A stretch of 64,000 nucleotides of DNA from Parabacteroides sp. (GTDB taxonomy: Bacteria; Bacteroidota; Bacteroidia; Bacteroidales; Tannerellaceae), in assembly GCA_019417325.1 (NCBI GenBank), contig DXVO01000001.1:186001-250000 (forward strand). Direction: 5' to 3'. The notes under the pieces were generated by a model. The model worked only from the letters and a program-made list of their open reading frames with translations, made no database searches and was not told where the DNA came from. Below, piece after piece: positions 25,488-34,537 of this stretch; position 1 is the stretch's first letter; each line of letters starts with the position of its first letter. Position numbers and translations under genes: made by a program.

Positions 25488-26717
25488 CTAAGCTACCTGT
25501 AAACGGTTTACATCCGATTTCTCAAACTTTTCCTTCGCATACTCCACTGTTATATGAAGCGACTTTTCGTTTGCCGAAGGCATCGTATACATAGCATCCA
25601 TCATAATGGCTTCCACAATGGAACGTAAACCACGAGCCCCAAGCTTAAATTCAAGAGCTTTATCCACTATAAACTCATAAACAGCCTCATCAAATGTAAG
25701 TTTTATTTCATCCATTTCAAACAATTTGATGTATTGTTTGATAATTGAATTTTTAGGTTCTGTTAAAATACTACGCAATGTGGCCCTGTCTAACGGGTTC
25801 AGATAAGTCAGAATAGGCAGACGACCTATAATTTCCGGTATCAGTCCGAATGATTTTAAGTCCGTAGGCGTAATATATTTCAGTAAATTGTTCCGGTCTA
25901 CCTGAGCCGTTTCCGTTGTTGCCGTATATCCTACTACATGAGTATTTAAACGCTGGGCTATTTTCTTCTCTATTCCATCGAAAGCACCTCCGCATATAAA
26001 TAAAATATTCTTCGTATCCACCGCTATCATTTTCTGTTCCGGGTGCTTACGCCCCCCCTGAGGTGGTACATTTACAATAGAACCTTCCAGCAACTTCAAC
26101 AGCCCTTGCTGTACACCTTCTCCACTCACATCGCGGGTAATAGACGGATTATCACTTTTACGGGCTATCTTATCGATTTCATCAATAAAGACAATGCCAC
26201 GCTGAGCCGAGTCCACATCATAATCAGCAGCTTGCAGTAAACGGGTCAATATACTTTCAATATCCTCTCCCACATAACCGGCTTCGGTCAATACGGTTGC
26301 ATCCACTATAGCAAACGGAACATGAAGCAATTTAGCAATTGTACGAGCCAGCAAAGTCTTGCCGGTACCCGTAGCTCCTACCATAATAATATTTGACTTC
26401 TCGATCTCTACATCATCCGATGTTACCTTCTGGATCAAACGTTTATAATGATTATATACGGATACAGACAAATAACGCTTTGCATCATCCTGCCCTATCA
26501 CATACTGATCCAGGAATTTCTTTATATCCTCGGGTTTAGGAAGCTGGTCACGACTTAAGCCGAAAGAACTCTTCGCCCCGGGTTTTTGTTCTTTTACAAT
26601 TTCATACGCCTGCTGTGCACATTCATCACAAATAGCACCCGATATTCCGTTAATCAACATATTAACGTCCCGGCTACTACGCCCGCAGAACGTACAGGTA
26701 TCCCCTGTTTTGGTCAT
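25488..26717 (-). CDS. clpX: ATP-dependent protease ATP-binding subunit ClpX
   Basis: A 409-residue AAA+ unfoldase that feeds ClpP. It has an N-terminal zinc-binding domain (CTFCGRSS and ICDECAQQ), Walker [12 protein letters not shown], Walker [12 protein letters not shown], the sensor/pore segment [18 protein letters not shown] and [16 protein letters not shown]. The start [12 protein letters not shown] is preferred over the longer one at 26744, because the extra residues are encoded up to the clpP-clpX intergenic hairpin. Confidence 0.96.
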   Translation of the reverse strand: MTKTGDTCTFCGRSSRDVNMLINGISGAICDECAQQAYEIVKEQKPGAKSSFGLSRDQLPKPEDIKKFLDQYVIGQDDAKRYLSVSVYNHYKRLIQKVTSDDVEIEKSNIIMVGATGTGKTLLARTIAKLLHVPFAIVDATVLTEAGYVGEDIESILTRLLQAADYDVDSAQRGIVFIDEIDKIARKSDNPSITRDVSGEGVQQGLLKLLEGSIVNVPPQGGRKHPEQKMIAVDTKNILFICGGAFDGIEKKIAQRLNTHVVGYTATTETAQVDRNNLLKYITPTDLKSFGLIPEIIGRLPILTYLNPLDRATLRSILTEPKNSIIKQYIKLFEMDEIKLTFDEAVYEFIVDKALEFKLGARGLRSIVEAIMMDAMYTMPSANEKSLHITVEYAKEKFEKSDVNRLQVA

Positions 26718-26737
26718 TCCGTATTTGTTTTTTAAAC

Positions 26738-26760
26738 AGGGCAAAGCAATGCTCTGCCCT
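26738..26760 (-). terminator. Hairpin between clpP and clpX
   Basis: 10-bp arms (26738-26747, 26751-26760) with one mismatch and a 3-nt loop. On the minus strand it is followed by TGTTTAAAA. It could attenuate or process the clpP-clpX transcript. Confidence 0.5.
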
Positions 26761-26770
26761 TACATTAATA

Positions 26771-27436
26771 TTACTTATTACGAACAAGGACTTTATCTAC
26801 CATACCATATGCTACAGCTTCTTCTGCTGTCATCCAGTAATCGCGGTCGCTATCCCGCTCCACTTCCTCATACGGTTTTCCCGAGTGGGTAGATATAATT
26901 GTGTACAACTCCTTTTTTACTTTCAGGATTTCACGAGCCGTAATTTCAATATCGGAAGCTTGTCCCTGTACACCTCCCAGCGGCTGATGAATCATTACGC
27001 GGGAATGGGGCAAAGCCATACGCTTTCCTTTGGTACCTGCAACTAATAATACAGCAGCAAAAGAAGCAGCCATACCCGTACAAATCGTAGATACGTCACT
27101 ACTGATAAACTGCATCGTATCATAGATACCATAGCCTGCATATACAGAACCACCTGGTGAGTTAATATAGATAGAAATATCTTTTCCCGGGTCACTTGAA
27201 TCCAGATATAATAATTGTGCCTGAATTACATTTGCTGTATAATCATCAACCTGTGTACCTAAGAAAATAATACGGTCCATCATTAACCGTGAAAAAACGT
27301 CCATCTGGGCTACATTCAATTGGCGTTCTTCAATAATCGTAGGAGAAATATAACTACTGGTAATGTTCATATAACTATCCAGCGCGTTGCCATTCATCCT
27401 TAAATGCTTTGTTGCATACTTTCTGAAATCTTCCAT
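26771..27436 (-). CDS. clpP: ATP-dependent Clp protease proteolytic subunit
   Basis: A 221-residue S14 serine protease. The nucleophile Ser is in [12 protein letters not shown] and the catalytic His in [14 protein letters not shown]. The start [20 protein letters not shown] gives an N-terminal extension typical of Bacteroidetes ClpP. It is preceded by its own -7 box at 27505-27512 and followed by clpX. Confidence 0.96.
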   Translation of the reverse strand: MEDFRKYATKHLRMNGNALDSYMNITSSYISPTIIEERQLNVAQMDVFSRLMMDRIIFLGTQVDDYTANVIQAQLLYLDSSDPGKDISIYINSPGGSVYAGYGIYDTMQFISSDVSTICTGMAASFAAVLLVAGTKGKRMALPHSRVMIHQPLGGVQGQASDIEITAREILKVKKELYTIISTHSGKPYEEVERDSDRDYWMTAEEAVAYGMVDKVLVRNK

Positions 27437-27504
27437 AATCTTTAGTCTAAATTATTGCCGAAAAACCATAAAAAAAGGGATTCCTCTCAAGCTTATCGGA
27501 ATAA

Positions 27505-27512
27505 CAAAGTTA
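27505..27512 (-). promoter_or_regulatory. -7 box (TAACTTTG) of clpP-clpX-recQ
   Basis: The reverse strand reads TAACTTTG 69 bases before the clpP start and beyond the tig terminator, so clpP can be transcribed independently of tig. Confidence 0.6.
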
Positions 27513-27590
27513 TAAATAAATTTCTGAAAGAAACAACTTATTTGCTATCCTGTAAGATATTTTTTAGAGAGAAAGCCCCTTTTACGCACA

Positions 27591-27616
27591 AAAAAGCAGC
27601 TCAAAAGCTGCTTTTT
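27591..27616 (-). terminator. Terminator of tig
   Basis: A perfect 11-bp stem (27591-27601, 27606-27616) with a 4-nt loop and A/T tracts on both sides, 12 bases past the tig stop. Confidence 0.85.
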
Positions 27617-27627
27617 CTGATATACGA

Positions 27628-28980
27628 TTATTCAAAAAGTTTATTAAACTCTTCGACTGTCATTGTTTTTGTATCCAGCTCAACCTGTCCTTTCAACCAT
27701 TCTGCCAATTTTTCTTCTACGGCACGGTCAATAATATTCTGCAAAGTCTGTTTGTTTTTCAACATATCTTTTGCATAGTTGCTCAACACATCTTCCGGAA
27801 CAGAAAGCATTCCATACTGAGCAAACTGAGCCTTAGCTACACGTTTTGCAAAGTTTTCAATGTCTGCATCTTCTACTTTCAGGTTGTTTTCTTTTACCAA
27901 TGCTTCTTTTATCAAATGATACTTCAAATCATTGATAATCTGAGGATATTCTTCATCAATTTTTTCTTTGGTATTCTTTTCGTTAGCTACAAGCAACCAA
28001 CGTTTCAACAAATCTTCTGCAAAAGAAAGTTCGCCTGCTTTTTCTACCAATAGATCGCGTGTATCTGTCAGGAATTTAAAATCACTTTGTGGAGTGAATT
28101 GTTCCAAAATAGCTTCGCGAATTTTATTTTTAAATTCTTCTTCATTAGTTACTGTTCCTTCACCAAAGACCTTGTCAAACAGTTCCTGGTTCACTTCTGC
28201 ACTCTTATGACGGGTTACTTCTTTAATTTCAAAACTGAAATCACCAGTAATACCGGCAACCGCACTCTTGTCTACTTTCAGAAATGAAGAAATCTCAGCT
28301 TCAGCTCCTTCGTAAGCTTTATTCGGATTGAATATAACTACAGAATTTTTCTTAGCACCGATAAATTTAGCCTTTTCAGCCTCATCCTTGATGTACATCG
28401 GCATTAATACAGCATCTTCTACAACAATACCACCTTCTTTCGGAGCACCGTTTTCAAGTTCTGCAACTGTACCTTTTATCAAATCTTTCTCTTCAACGTC
28501 TTCTACTTCATCGTAAGCGCCATAGTTTGCCTGATAAGACTCTATTTGCTTGCCTACCATTTCATCATCAATAACAACCTGATAATAAGGAACCTTATCA
28601 TTCTTAGACAATGCTATTTTGATTTCAGGAGCAAAAGCCACGTCAAAACAGAATTCAAATTCATCCTGTGTATCGAAATTAATTTCTTTCTGTTCTGTTT
28701 CGTTAGGCAGAGGTTCGCCCAAAATGTTCAGTTTGTTTTCACGGATATAGTTATACAGATTTTCAGAAACCAGCTTATTGATTTCTTCAACCAATACATG
28801 TTTACCATACATCTTCTTTACCATACCCATTGGTACCATACCCTTGCGGAAACCCGGTACATTTGCTTTCTGACGGAAGCTGCGCAGGCTCTTTTCCACC
28901 TTTTCAGCATAATCAGCAGGTACTATTTCCAATTTCACAATGCCTTTGGTAGCATCAATGTTTTTAAGCGAAACGTTCAT
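27628..28980 (-). CDS. tig: Trigger factor, ribosome-associated chaperone
   Basis: A 450-residue three-domain chaperone. The ribosome-docking signature is PGFRKGMVPMGMVKK near residue 45. The PPIase-like domain (about 160-250) is divergent, as in other Bacteroidetes, and the C-terminal helical arms run to KTMTVEEFNKLFE. It is followed by clpP-clpX as in many bacteria, although separated by a terminator. Confidence 0.95.
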   Translation of the reverse strand: MNVSLKNIDATKGIVKLEIVPADYAEKVEKSLRSFRQKANVPGFRKGMVPMGMVKKMYGKHVLVEEINKLVSENLYNYIRENKLNILGEPLPNETEQKEINFDTQDEFEFCFDVAFAPEIKIALSKNDKVPYYQVVIDDEMVGKQIESYQANYGAYDEVEDVEEKDLIKGTVAELENGAPKEGGIVVEDAVLMPMYIKDEAEKAKFIGAKKNSVVIFNPNKAYEGAEAEISSFLKVDKSAVAGITGDFSFEIKEVTRHKSAEVNQELFDKVFGEGTVTNEEEFKNKIREAILEQFTPQSDFKFLTDTRDLLVEKAGELSFAEDLLKRWLLVANEKNTKEKIDEEYPQIINDLKYHLIKEALVKENNLKVEDADIENFAKRVAKAQFAQYGMLSVPEDVLSNYAKDMLKNKQTLQNIIDRAVEEKLAEWLKGQVELDTKTMTVEEFNKLFE

Positions 28981-29309
28981 TCTGAATGATTTATTTAATT
29001 AATAGTCGTATCAAATTTTAGGGTGCAAAATTAGTTTTATTCTTTTAATATCGCAAATTGTTTGCATAAATTGTTATAAGCCGCATAAAATTAGAAGGTC
29101 GCATATTTTTTTGAGGCTAAATTATTGTTTTTCTAAAATAAATGTATTCCTTTGTGGTGTAAAAAGGTACAGGCCTTGGACGTACATAACATTGTTTTTT
29201 TATTTCTTCATTTACTTGTTACTTGTCGAATTATCACTCACTGTTACGAATTCCGGTTTTTTACTTTTTTCTCATTAGTAACAATTTATTTTTTTTAATT
29301 TTCTATTTT
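28981..29309. other. Intergenic region between tig and the RRM gene
   Basis: 329 bases without a gene, very AT-rich. It holds the tig promoter (29026-29033) and a near-consensus -7 box TTCCTTTG at 29147-29154 for the RRM gene. The second implies a 150-nt U-rich leader, as seen on cold-inducible RNA-binding protein genes. The earlier ATG at 29223 is unsupported by protein-like sequence. Confidence 0.5.
29026..29033 (-). promoter_or_regulatory. -7 box (TAATTTTG) of tig
   Basis: The reverse strand reads TAATTTTG 46 bases before the tig start, matching TAnnTTTG. Confidence 0.6.
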
Positions 29310-29552
29310 ATGAACATTTATGTTGGAAACCTGAACTATCGTGTTCGGGAAGATGATTTAAAACAAGTTATGGAAGAATACGGAACTGTTGAATCCGTAA
29401 AAATCATCAAAGATCGTGAAACCGGTAAATCTAAAGGCTTTGCTTTCGTTGAAATGTCTAACGATGCTGCTGCTCAAAAAGCCATCGAAGAATTGAACGA
29501 AGCAGAATTTGAAGGCCGCCAGATGGTAGTAAAAGAAGCTCGCCCAAGATAA
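29310..29552 (+). CDS. Small RRM-type RNA-binding protein
   Basis: An 80-residue single RNA-recognition-motif protein. RNP2 is NIYVGNLNY at residues 2-10 and RNP1 is KSKGFAFVEM near 43-52, with the conserved aromatics that stack on RNA. It ends KEARPR with no Gly-rich tail. Start ATG 29310 places RNP2 at the normal distance. The ORF upstream to 29223 adds a Phe/Leu-rich stretch that is really the U-rich leader. It probably acts as an RNA chaperone or post-transcriptional regulator. Confidence 0.92.
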   Translation: MNIYVGNLNYRVREDDLKQVMEEYGTVESVKIIKDRETGKSKGFAFVEMSNDAAAQKAIEELNEAEFEGRQMVVKEARPR

Positions 29553-29576
29553 TTTTACACCGATAAAGAAATGGAA

Positions 29577-29610
29577 GGGACTGTCTTCAAAGCAGACAGT
29601 CCCTTTTTTT
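29577..29610 (+). terminator. Terminator of the RRM gene
   Basis: A perfect 10-bp GC-rich stem (29577-29586, 29594-29603), 7-nt loop, then seven T (29604-29610). Confidence 0.9.
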
Positions 29611-29993
29611 ATGTTTTGATTCGTACTTCTTATGCAGAATATGCAACCCCCTGAAACTTTATGAAACGTATTTGACAGCCTTTTCTTTTTTAACCTCTGC
29701 TTTCTTAAAATTTAATACGATGATTTTAAAAATCATCTCGATGTTTCTCCAAAAAGTAACCAATGAAATATTCTTTTGAAAATTATAGAAATAAAAATTG
29801 ACATCTATCAAAAGAAAGAACAACATATATCAAAAGCAATTACCATAATCATCAAAAGAAAATATTGCCAGTATCTTTTTAGGAAAAGAAGCCGACAATT
29901 TTTAAAAAGTAACCGTTCTTTTTTAGAAATCAAAAGTATCTGTATTTTGTATGTAAATACAATCCTATAGAGCCTATAGAGTATCTATCTTCT
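29611..29993. repeat. AT-rich gap with 22-bp-spaced ATCAAAAG repeats
   Basis: 383 bases without a credible gene. ATCAAAAG occurs at 29807, 29829 and 29851, exactly 22 bp apart, and again at 29929. A short hairpin GATGATTTT/AAAATCATC lies at 29719-29737. The regular spacing, two helical turns, suggests a binding array or the relic of a tandem repeat. No promoter or product is apparent. Confidence 0.5.
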
Positions 29994-32090
29994 TTATATT
30001 ACTTCACAAGGATATACCAGGACAAAACGGGCACCATCCACATATTCAGAATCAACAAAGATGGTTCCACCTAAACGGTCGGCTATGATACTGCAAATAG
30101 AAAGTCCCAAACCGGCGCCTGGTTTATAATCATCTAATTTCTCAAAGCGCTTAAACACATCTTTTTGTTTCTCAAGAGGAATGCCACATCCGGTATCAGT
30201 TACGGCTATACGTACTTTATTACCCTCCGGCTCTAACCGATAAGACAGGTTAATCTCCCCTTGCTGAGTAAATTTTGCAGCATTCGTTAATAAATTAGTC
30301 AACTGCTGTTGCAAACGCAATGTGTCCGTAGATATTATTATATTTTCCGGAGACGGAGTAAATGTCAACTTCACACTCCCAGACACGCGGTGACGAACAC
30401 TGTCCAATGCCATCTGGCAACATTCCTTCAATTGATATTTTTTTATGTTAAAAGTCATATCACCGGCCTCTATACGCGACAAATCCAATACATCATTCAA
30501 CAGGTTTAACAGCAAGTCCGTATTATTCTTAATAATATGAATATATTCCTCCCGTTCTTCCGCATCAACAGAAGGTTCCACCAACAAACCGGAAAAACCC
30601 ACGATAGCATTCAAAGGGGTCCGTATCTCGTGGCTCATATTGGCAAGAAAAGCACTTTTCATAAGACTGGCATTTTCTGCACTCTTTTTCTCTTTTAATA
30701 AATTACTTTCGGATTCAAGCAGGGCATCCTTTTCATGTAATAGCTCATTCTTCAATTGACGGGTACGTTTATAATACCTGAGCAATACATAAAAGACAAT
30801 CAATAATATCAAAGAAAGCGAAACTGAAAAAACAAGTTGTTTTTTCTGATGTTCCATCCGTTGATTACTCAGCTGCAATTCATGTTCTTTTTTTTCTTTT
30901 TCGCGTAGCTCATGAAAAGCACGTAATTGATTGATTTGCCGAAAAAATGTTTCATTGTTTTCTTGCAATGCTATATCATACAATTCGTCACACAACACCA
31001 ATGCCTCTCTATATCGTCCCAGATGGTTCAATATATCAGCTTTCATTCTCAGGTCTTCAGGTAAACGTTCAGTCTTCAATACCTCATCCAGATAATGAAG
31101 TGCCAACGTATGATTCCCTATTTGTTCATAATAACGTGCCTTAACAGCCAAATAGGTATTAAGCGCATAGTCACCTTCTATTAGGATATTTCCATTATAT
31201 TTAGTAGCCATGTCCAATGCTTCTTTAGCCTTGTCCATTTTATTTTCCTTCAAATATAAGCTCGTATAAAAACTATACAACAACCAATATTCCCGCTCTA
31301 CAAGACAAACATCACCGACCTGTTCATTCAATTTTGCCTGTTCATCTATAAAAAATTTGTAGCGTTGCAATATTTTTTCCGCCCACTCAAATTGTGTCGT
31401 ACGAACTGCACTTTCCGCCTGATAAGAAGCAAGCCGTATCAAAGAATAATCTTTCTTTCCAATACTCAATATTTGTTTCAAGGCATCATCAAATGCATCA
31501 ATCGCTTCATCGTCATGCCGTATTCGCTGGTAAATCAGACCTAATGTTTCTGTACAACGAGCCATACCATATGGAGATTTGTGCTTTTCTACCAACCGGT
31601 ACAGTTTAGTCGCTTCATCCAATGCCATCTCATAATTCTTATCCCACAATAATGATTGTGCCAAAAGACTTTTCGCTTCATAAAAAACATCCGGATATTC
31701 TTTCCGTATCAAAATTAATGAGTCTATTTTTCCTATCCAGTAGATCATACTATCACGACCATCGCTCAAATTGTAATAGTGTTCAACCAAACCACCTAAC
31801 GATGCATAAATCGCTTCTACTGAATCTATCCGCAATGCTATATTTAACTGTTGTTTTAAAAAGTCAAGACGTATTGGCGATTCCTGTGATAAATCAGATA
31901 GCAAAGACAAAATAGCAATTTTTTGTTTCGGATCTACAGATCGGGATAACACCTGCTGCAAACTATCCATTTCATGTATATTTTTTTGCGATAATACAGC
32001 CGGTGCGTCCGAAGCAAGTAAACATAATCCCAAAAGAATTACCAGAATCCTTTTGTAACTTCTTGTTTGTATACCATCTTTCCAATTCAT
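29994..32090 (-). CDS. TPR-containing sensor histidine kinase (copy 2)
   Basis: A 698-residue kinase. It has an N-terminal signal or TM segment (ILVILLGLCLLASDAPAVLS), a TPR-like helical sensor region to about residue 390, a TM helix (FSVSLSLILLIVFYVLLRYY), a short coiled coil, the HisKA box FLANMSHEIRTPLNAIVGFS with the phosphorylated His, and a HATPase_c domain (VTDTGCGIPLEKQ; GAGLGLSICSII). No receiver domain is attached. ATG 32090 is used; a TTG at 32111 overlaps the preceding stop. It is paralogous to the gene just upstream. Confidence 0.9.
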   Translation of the reverse strand: MNWKDGIQTRSYKRILVILLGLCLLASDAPAVLSQKNIHEMDSLQQVLSRSVDPKQKIAILSLLSDLSQESPIRLDFLKQQLNIALRIDSVEAIYASLGGLVEHYYNLSDGRDSMIYWIGKIDSLILIRKEYPDVFYEAKSLLAQSLLWDKNYEMALDEATKLYRLVEKHKSPYGMARCTETLGLIYQRIRHDDEAIDAFDDALKQILSIGKKDYSLIRLASYQAESAVRTTQFEWAEKILQRYKFFIDEQAKLNEQVGDVCLVEREYWLLYSFYTSLYLKENKMDKAKEALDMATKYNGNILIEGDYALNTYLAVKARYYEQIGNHTLALHYLDEVLKTERLPEDLRMKADILNHLGRYREALVLCDELYDIALQENNETFFRQINQLRAFHELREKEKKEHELQLSNQRMEHQKKQLVFSVSLSLILLIVFYVLLRYYKRTRQLKNELLHEKDALLESESNLLKEKKSAENASLMKSAFLANMSHEIRTPLNAIVGFSGLLVEPSVDAEEREEYIHIIKNNTDLLLNLLNDVLDLSRIEAGDMTFNIKKYQLKECCQMALDSVRHRVSGSVKLTFTPSPENIIISTDTLRLQQQLTNLLTNAAKFTQQGEINLSYRLEPEGNKVRIAVTDTGCGIPLEKQKDVFKRFEKLDDYKPGAGLGLSICSIIADRLGGTIFVDSEYVDGARFVLVYPCEVI

Positions 32091-32107
32091 AATCGGGCAT
32101 TTTTCAA

Positions 32108-34207
32108 TCAAGATTCCTTTGTTACTTCACTATTCATAGGATGAATAAAAACAAAACGAGCACCATTTTTATAGGAAGGATCAATAAATAACCTTCCTCC
32201 CAAACGATCTGCAATAATACGGCAAATGGGTAATCCTAATCCTGTCCCCTGAGCAAACTCATTCAATTTTTCAAAACGTTCGAAAATACTGTTCTGTTTA
32301 TTAAACGGAATGCCACATCCGGTATCCGTAACAACCAAACGGACTTCTTGTCTCTCATTATCAATTTCAAAAGAGAGCACAATCTCTCCTTCTTTTGTAA
32401 ACTTGGCTGCATTAATCAATAAATTCACCAATAATTGCTGAACCCGGTACGGATCTGTATTCAAGACAAAAGAACCGGATGCCGGAACAAAAGAAAGACA
32501 TACCCCCGAGGCTAACCGGTGCTCCATCTCACTCATGGATTTCCGACAGCAATCCAGTAAATCAACCGGCTGAATATTAAAAATAATATTTCCGGCCTCC
32601 AGGCGGGACAAATCGAGCACATCGTTTATCAAATTCATCAACAATTCCGAATTTGTATTGATTGTAGAAGCAAACCTTTTTTTCTCATCTTCTTTATAAT
32701 CTTTATCCGTCAACAATTCTGAAAAACCAACTATCACATTCAAAGGAGTTCGTACTTCATGGCTGATATTGGAAATAAATGCGGTTTTCATTTGATTGGC
32801 AAGAATTGCTTCTTCTTTCATTTTCCATAATTGCTGTTCAGATTCCACCAATGATTTTTTTTCAACCAGCAATTCGTTCTTCAGTTTCCGGATACGCAAA
32901 AAATACACACATAAACGATATAACAGAATGAGCAGAACAAACAATATTATAACCGAAAGGACCAATAAACGCTGTCTGACGATAACCTGTTCATTTTGAA
33001 CTTTCAGAATCCGGTCTTGTTTCTCCTGGTCGTTTAAATCATTCAATTCGTTAATCTGGGCAATCTGTCGGGTGAAAGCTTCTTCATTTATCTTATTTGT
33101 TTCTTCCAGTAACTCTTTATATACAGGAATCGCTTCCCTATCTTTTCCATAAAGGCGCAGTATACTGACTTTCAAAGAGAGTGCATTCAAATCGCGCTTC
33201 AAAACAAGAGCCCGGTCCACATAAATTAGAGCTTGGGAATAGTTTCCTGTTTTCTGGTAATAGGAAGCCTGCATTATATAATAAATATACCGGACAAAAT
33301 CTGTACTACTTTCGCTTATATAGCTGGATGCTTTTTCTTTATAAACACGGGCCTCTTCTATTTTATTTTCTAACATGCATAAATCTGCATAATAAGAATT
33401 TATGATTATTCGATACTCATCAACAGAATAATTCTGCCCTGTGGTTTTACATTCCTTTTCTATCTTATTAAGCAAACTATCATACCGTTCAAATAACAGA
33501 ATAGCCTTTTCATATTTCAACAAAGGAAGGCAAGACATGATCATTTCCGGATAAAAGTCCAACTTCAGTAATATGAACTTATCATCATCCTGTCTATCAA
33601 GCCATCCCAAACATTTTTCAAAAGCAATTAAGGCATCTTCATTTCTGTTGATTTTCTGGTAAACAAGAGCCAGTGCATAATTCGCCCACATCAAACCTTC
33701 CTCATGGTTTTCTTTTCCAGCCAAGTCCAATAGCTTAAGAGCCTCATTCATTGCCACCTCATAATTGTTGTCCCACAAATAATCCTGGCTAATCAAACTT
33801 TTAGCAATAAATAAAGCGTTCGGACATTCCCCTCTTGCAAACGCCAAAGCAGTTATTTTATCAGCCCAAAATAAAAGACTATCACTCTTATCTTCATAAT
33901 AATAATACAGACCAAGACGCACCATGGCATCATACATGATATTCACAGAATCAATTTCCTGTGCTAAAACAACTATATCTTTCAGATAAACAACTTCTTC
34001 CGGTCGATGCCAATATAAATCAGCCAAATCTTTCAATACTGGAATCTTGGCTTGAGAAGTCGACAATTGAGGTAATATTTTCAATAAACTGTCAGAGCGC
34101 ACCATACTAATAGAATCTCTGGCTGATAAGTAGCCCGACGACATTAGGATACATACCAACACAATACTTCTAAAGGAATAATAAACAAACGCGTGCTTAA
34201 CGTTCAT
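32108..34207 (-). CDS. TPR-containing sensor histidine kinase (copy 1)
   Basis: A 699-residue paralogue with the same layout: signal segment, TPR region (paired motifs such as NEDALIAFEKCLGWL and YSQALIYVDRALVLK), TM helix LLVLSVIILFVLLILLYRL, HisKA box FISNISHEVRTPLNVIVGFS and HATPase_c with DTGCGIPFNKQ and GTGLGLPICRII. The matching TPR lengths and identical domain order point to tandem duplication. No response regulator is adjacent. The promoter at 34227-34234 drives both. It is divergent from the porin-imelysin operon, whose expression it may sense or control (inference). Confidence 0.9.
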   Translation of the reverse strand: MNVKHAFVYYSFRSIVLVCILMSSGYLSARDSISMVRSDSLLKILPQLSTSQAKIPVLKDLADLYWHRPEEVVYLKDIVVLAQEIDSVNIMYDAMVRLGLYYYYEDKSDSLLFWADKITALAFARGECPNALFIAKSLISQDYLWDNNYEVAMNEALKLLDLAGKENHEEGLMWANYALALVYQKINRNEDALIAFEKCLGWLDRQDDDKFILLKLDFYPEMIMSCLPLLKYEKAILLFERYDSLLNKIEKECKTTGQNYSVDEYRIIINSYYADLCMLENKIEEARVYKEKASSYISESSTDFVRYIYYIMQASYYQKTGNYSQALIYVDRALVLKRDLNALSLKVSILRLYGKDREAIPVYKELLEETNKINEEAFTRQIAQINELNDLNDQEKQDRILKVQNEQVIVRQRLLVLSVIILFVLLILLYRLCVYFLRIRKLKNELLVEKKSLVESEQQLWKMKEEAILANQMKTAFISNISHEVRTPLNVIVGFSELLTDKDYKEDEKKRFASTINTNSELLMNLINDVLDLSRLEAGNIIFNIQPVDLLDCCRKSMSEMEHRLASGVCLSFVPASGSFVLNTDPYRVQQLLVNLLINAAKFTKEGEIVLSFEIDNERQEVRLVVTDTGCGIPFNKQNSIFERFEKLNEFAQGTGLGLPICRIIADRLGGRLFIDPSYKNGARFVFIHPMNSEVTKES

Positions 34208-34226
34208 AGGTGCATTTTAACAGCGG

Positions 34227-34234
34227 CAAAATTA
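34227..34234 (-). promoter_or_regulatory. -7 box (TAATTTTG) of the tandem kinase operon
   Basis: The reverse strand reads TAATTTTG 20 bases before the kinase start. Confidence 0.6.
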
Positions 34235-34416
34235 CAATAAATTATTTAAATCGAACTTATCAACCCTAAATGAGTTTACACCCAAAACAATTAAAAATCA
34301 AAACATATGCCAAACAGACCATCTCTGGATTCTCAAAATTGGAGCCATATTTTTCTTTCAAAAGCAGGCCTGTCAAAATATCGTATTAACTCGATATAAT
34401 ATCACGATTTTCTAAT

Positions 34417-34469
34417 CAATACCTACTTATTGCTATCATTCCATTTATTATCCCCATAAATAGGTATTG
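34417..34469. promoter_or_regulatory. CAATACCT dyad upstream of the porin-imelysin operon
   Basis: Arms 34417-34430 and 34456-34469 are complementary over 14 bp with one mismatch (CAATACCTAC...ATAAATAGGTATTG). A third copy, CAATACCT at 34487-34494, overlaps the -7 box. The arrangement fits a regulator site controlling the operon at 34538. The binding protein is unknown. The rest of the 34208-34537 gap shows only the two promoters. Confidence 0.45.
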
Positions 34470-34489
34470 CCCACCCTTTTAGTGCCCAA

Positions 34490-34497
34490 TACCTTTG
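34490..34497 (+). promoter_or_regulatory. -7 box (TACCTTTG) of the porin-imelysin operon
   Basis: A full TAnnTTTG match 41 bases before ATG 34538, overlapped by a CAATACCT copy. Confidence 0.65.
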
Positions 34498-34537
34498 CAT
34501 CGATTAAAATTATAAAATAATATAAACATATATACAA

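Noticed and set aside
29223..29309. N-terminal extension of the RRM protein
   Set aside because: It is Phe/Leu-rich translation of a U-rich leader; RNP2 sits correctly with ATG 29310.
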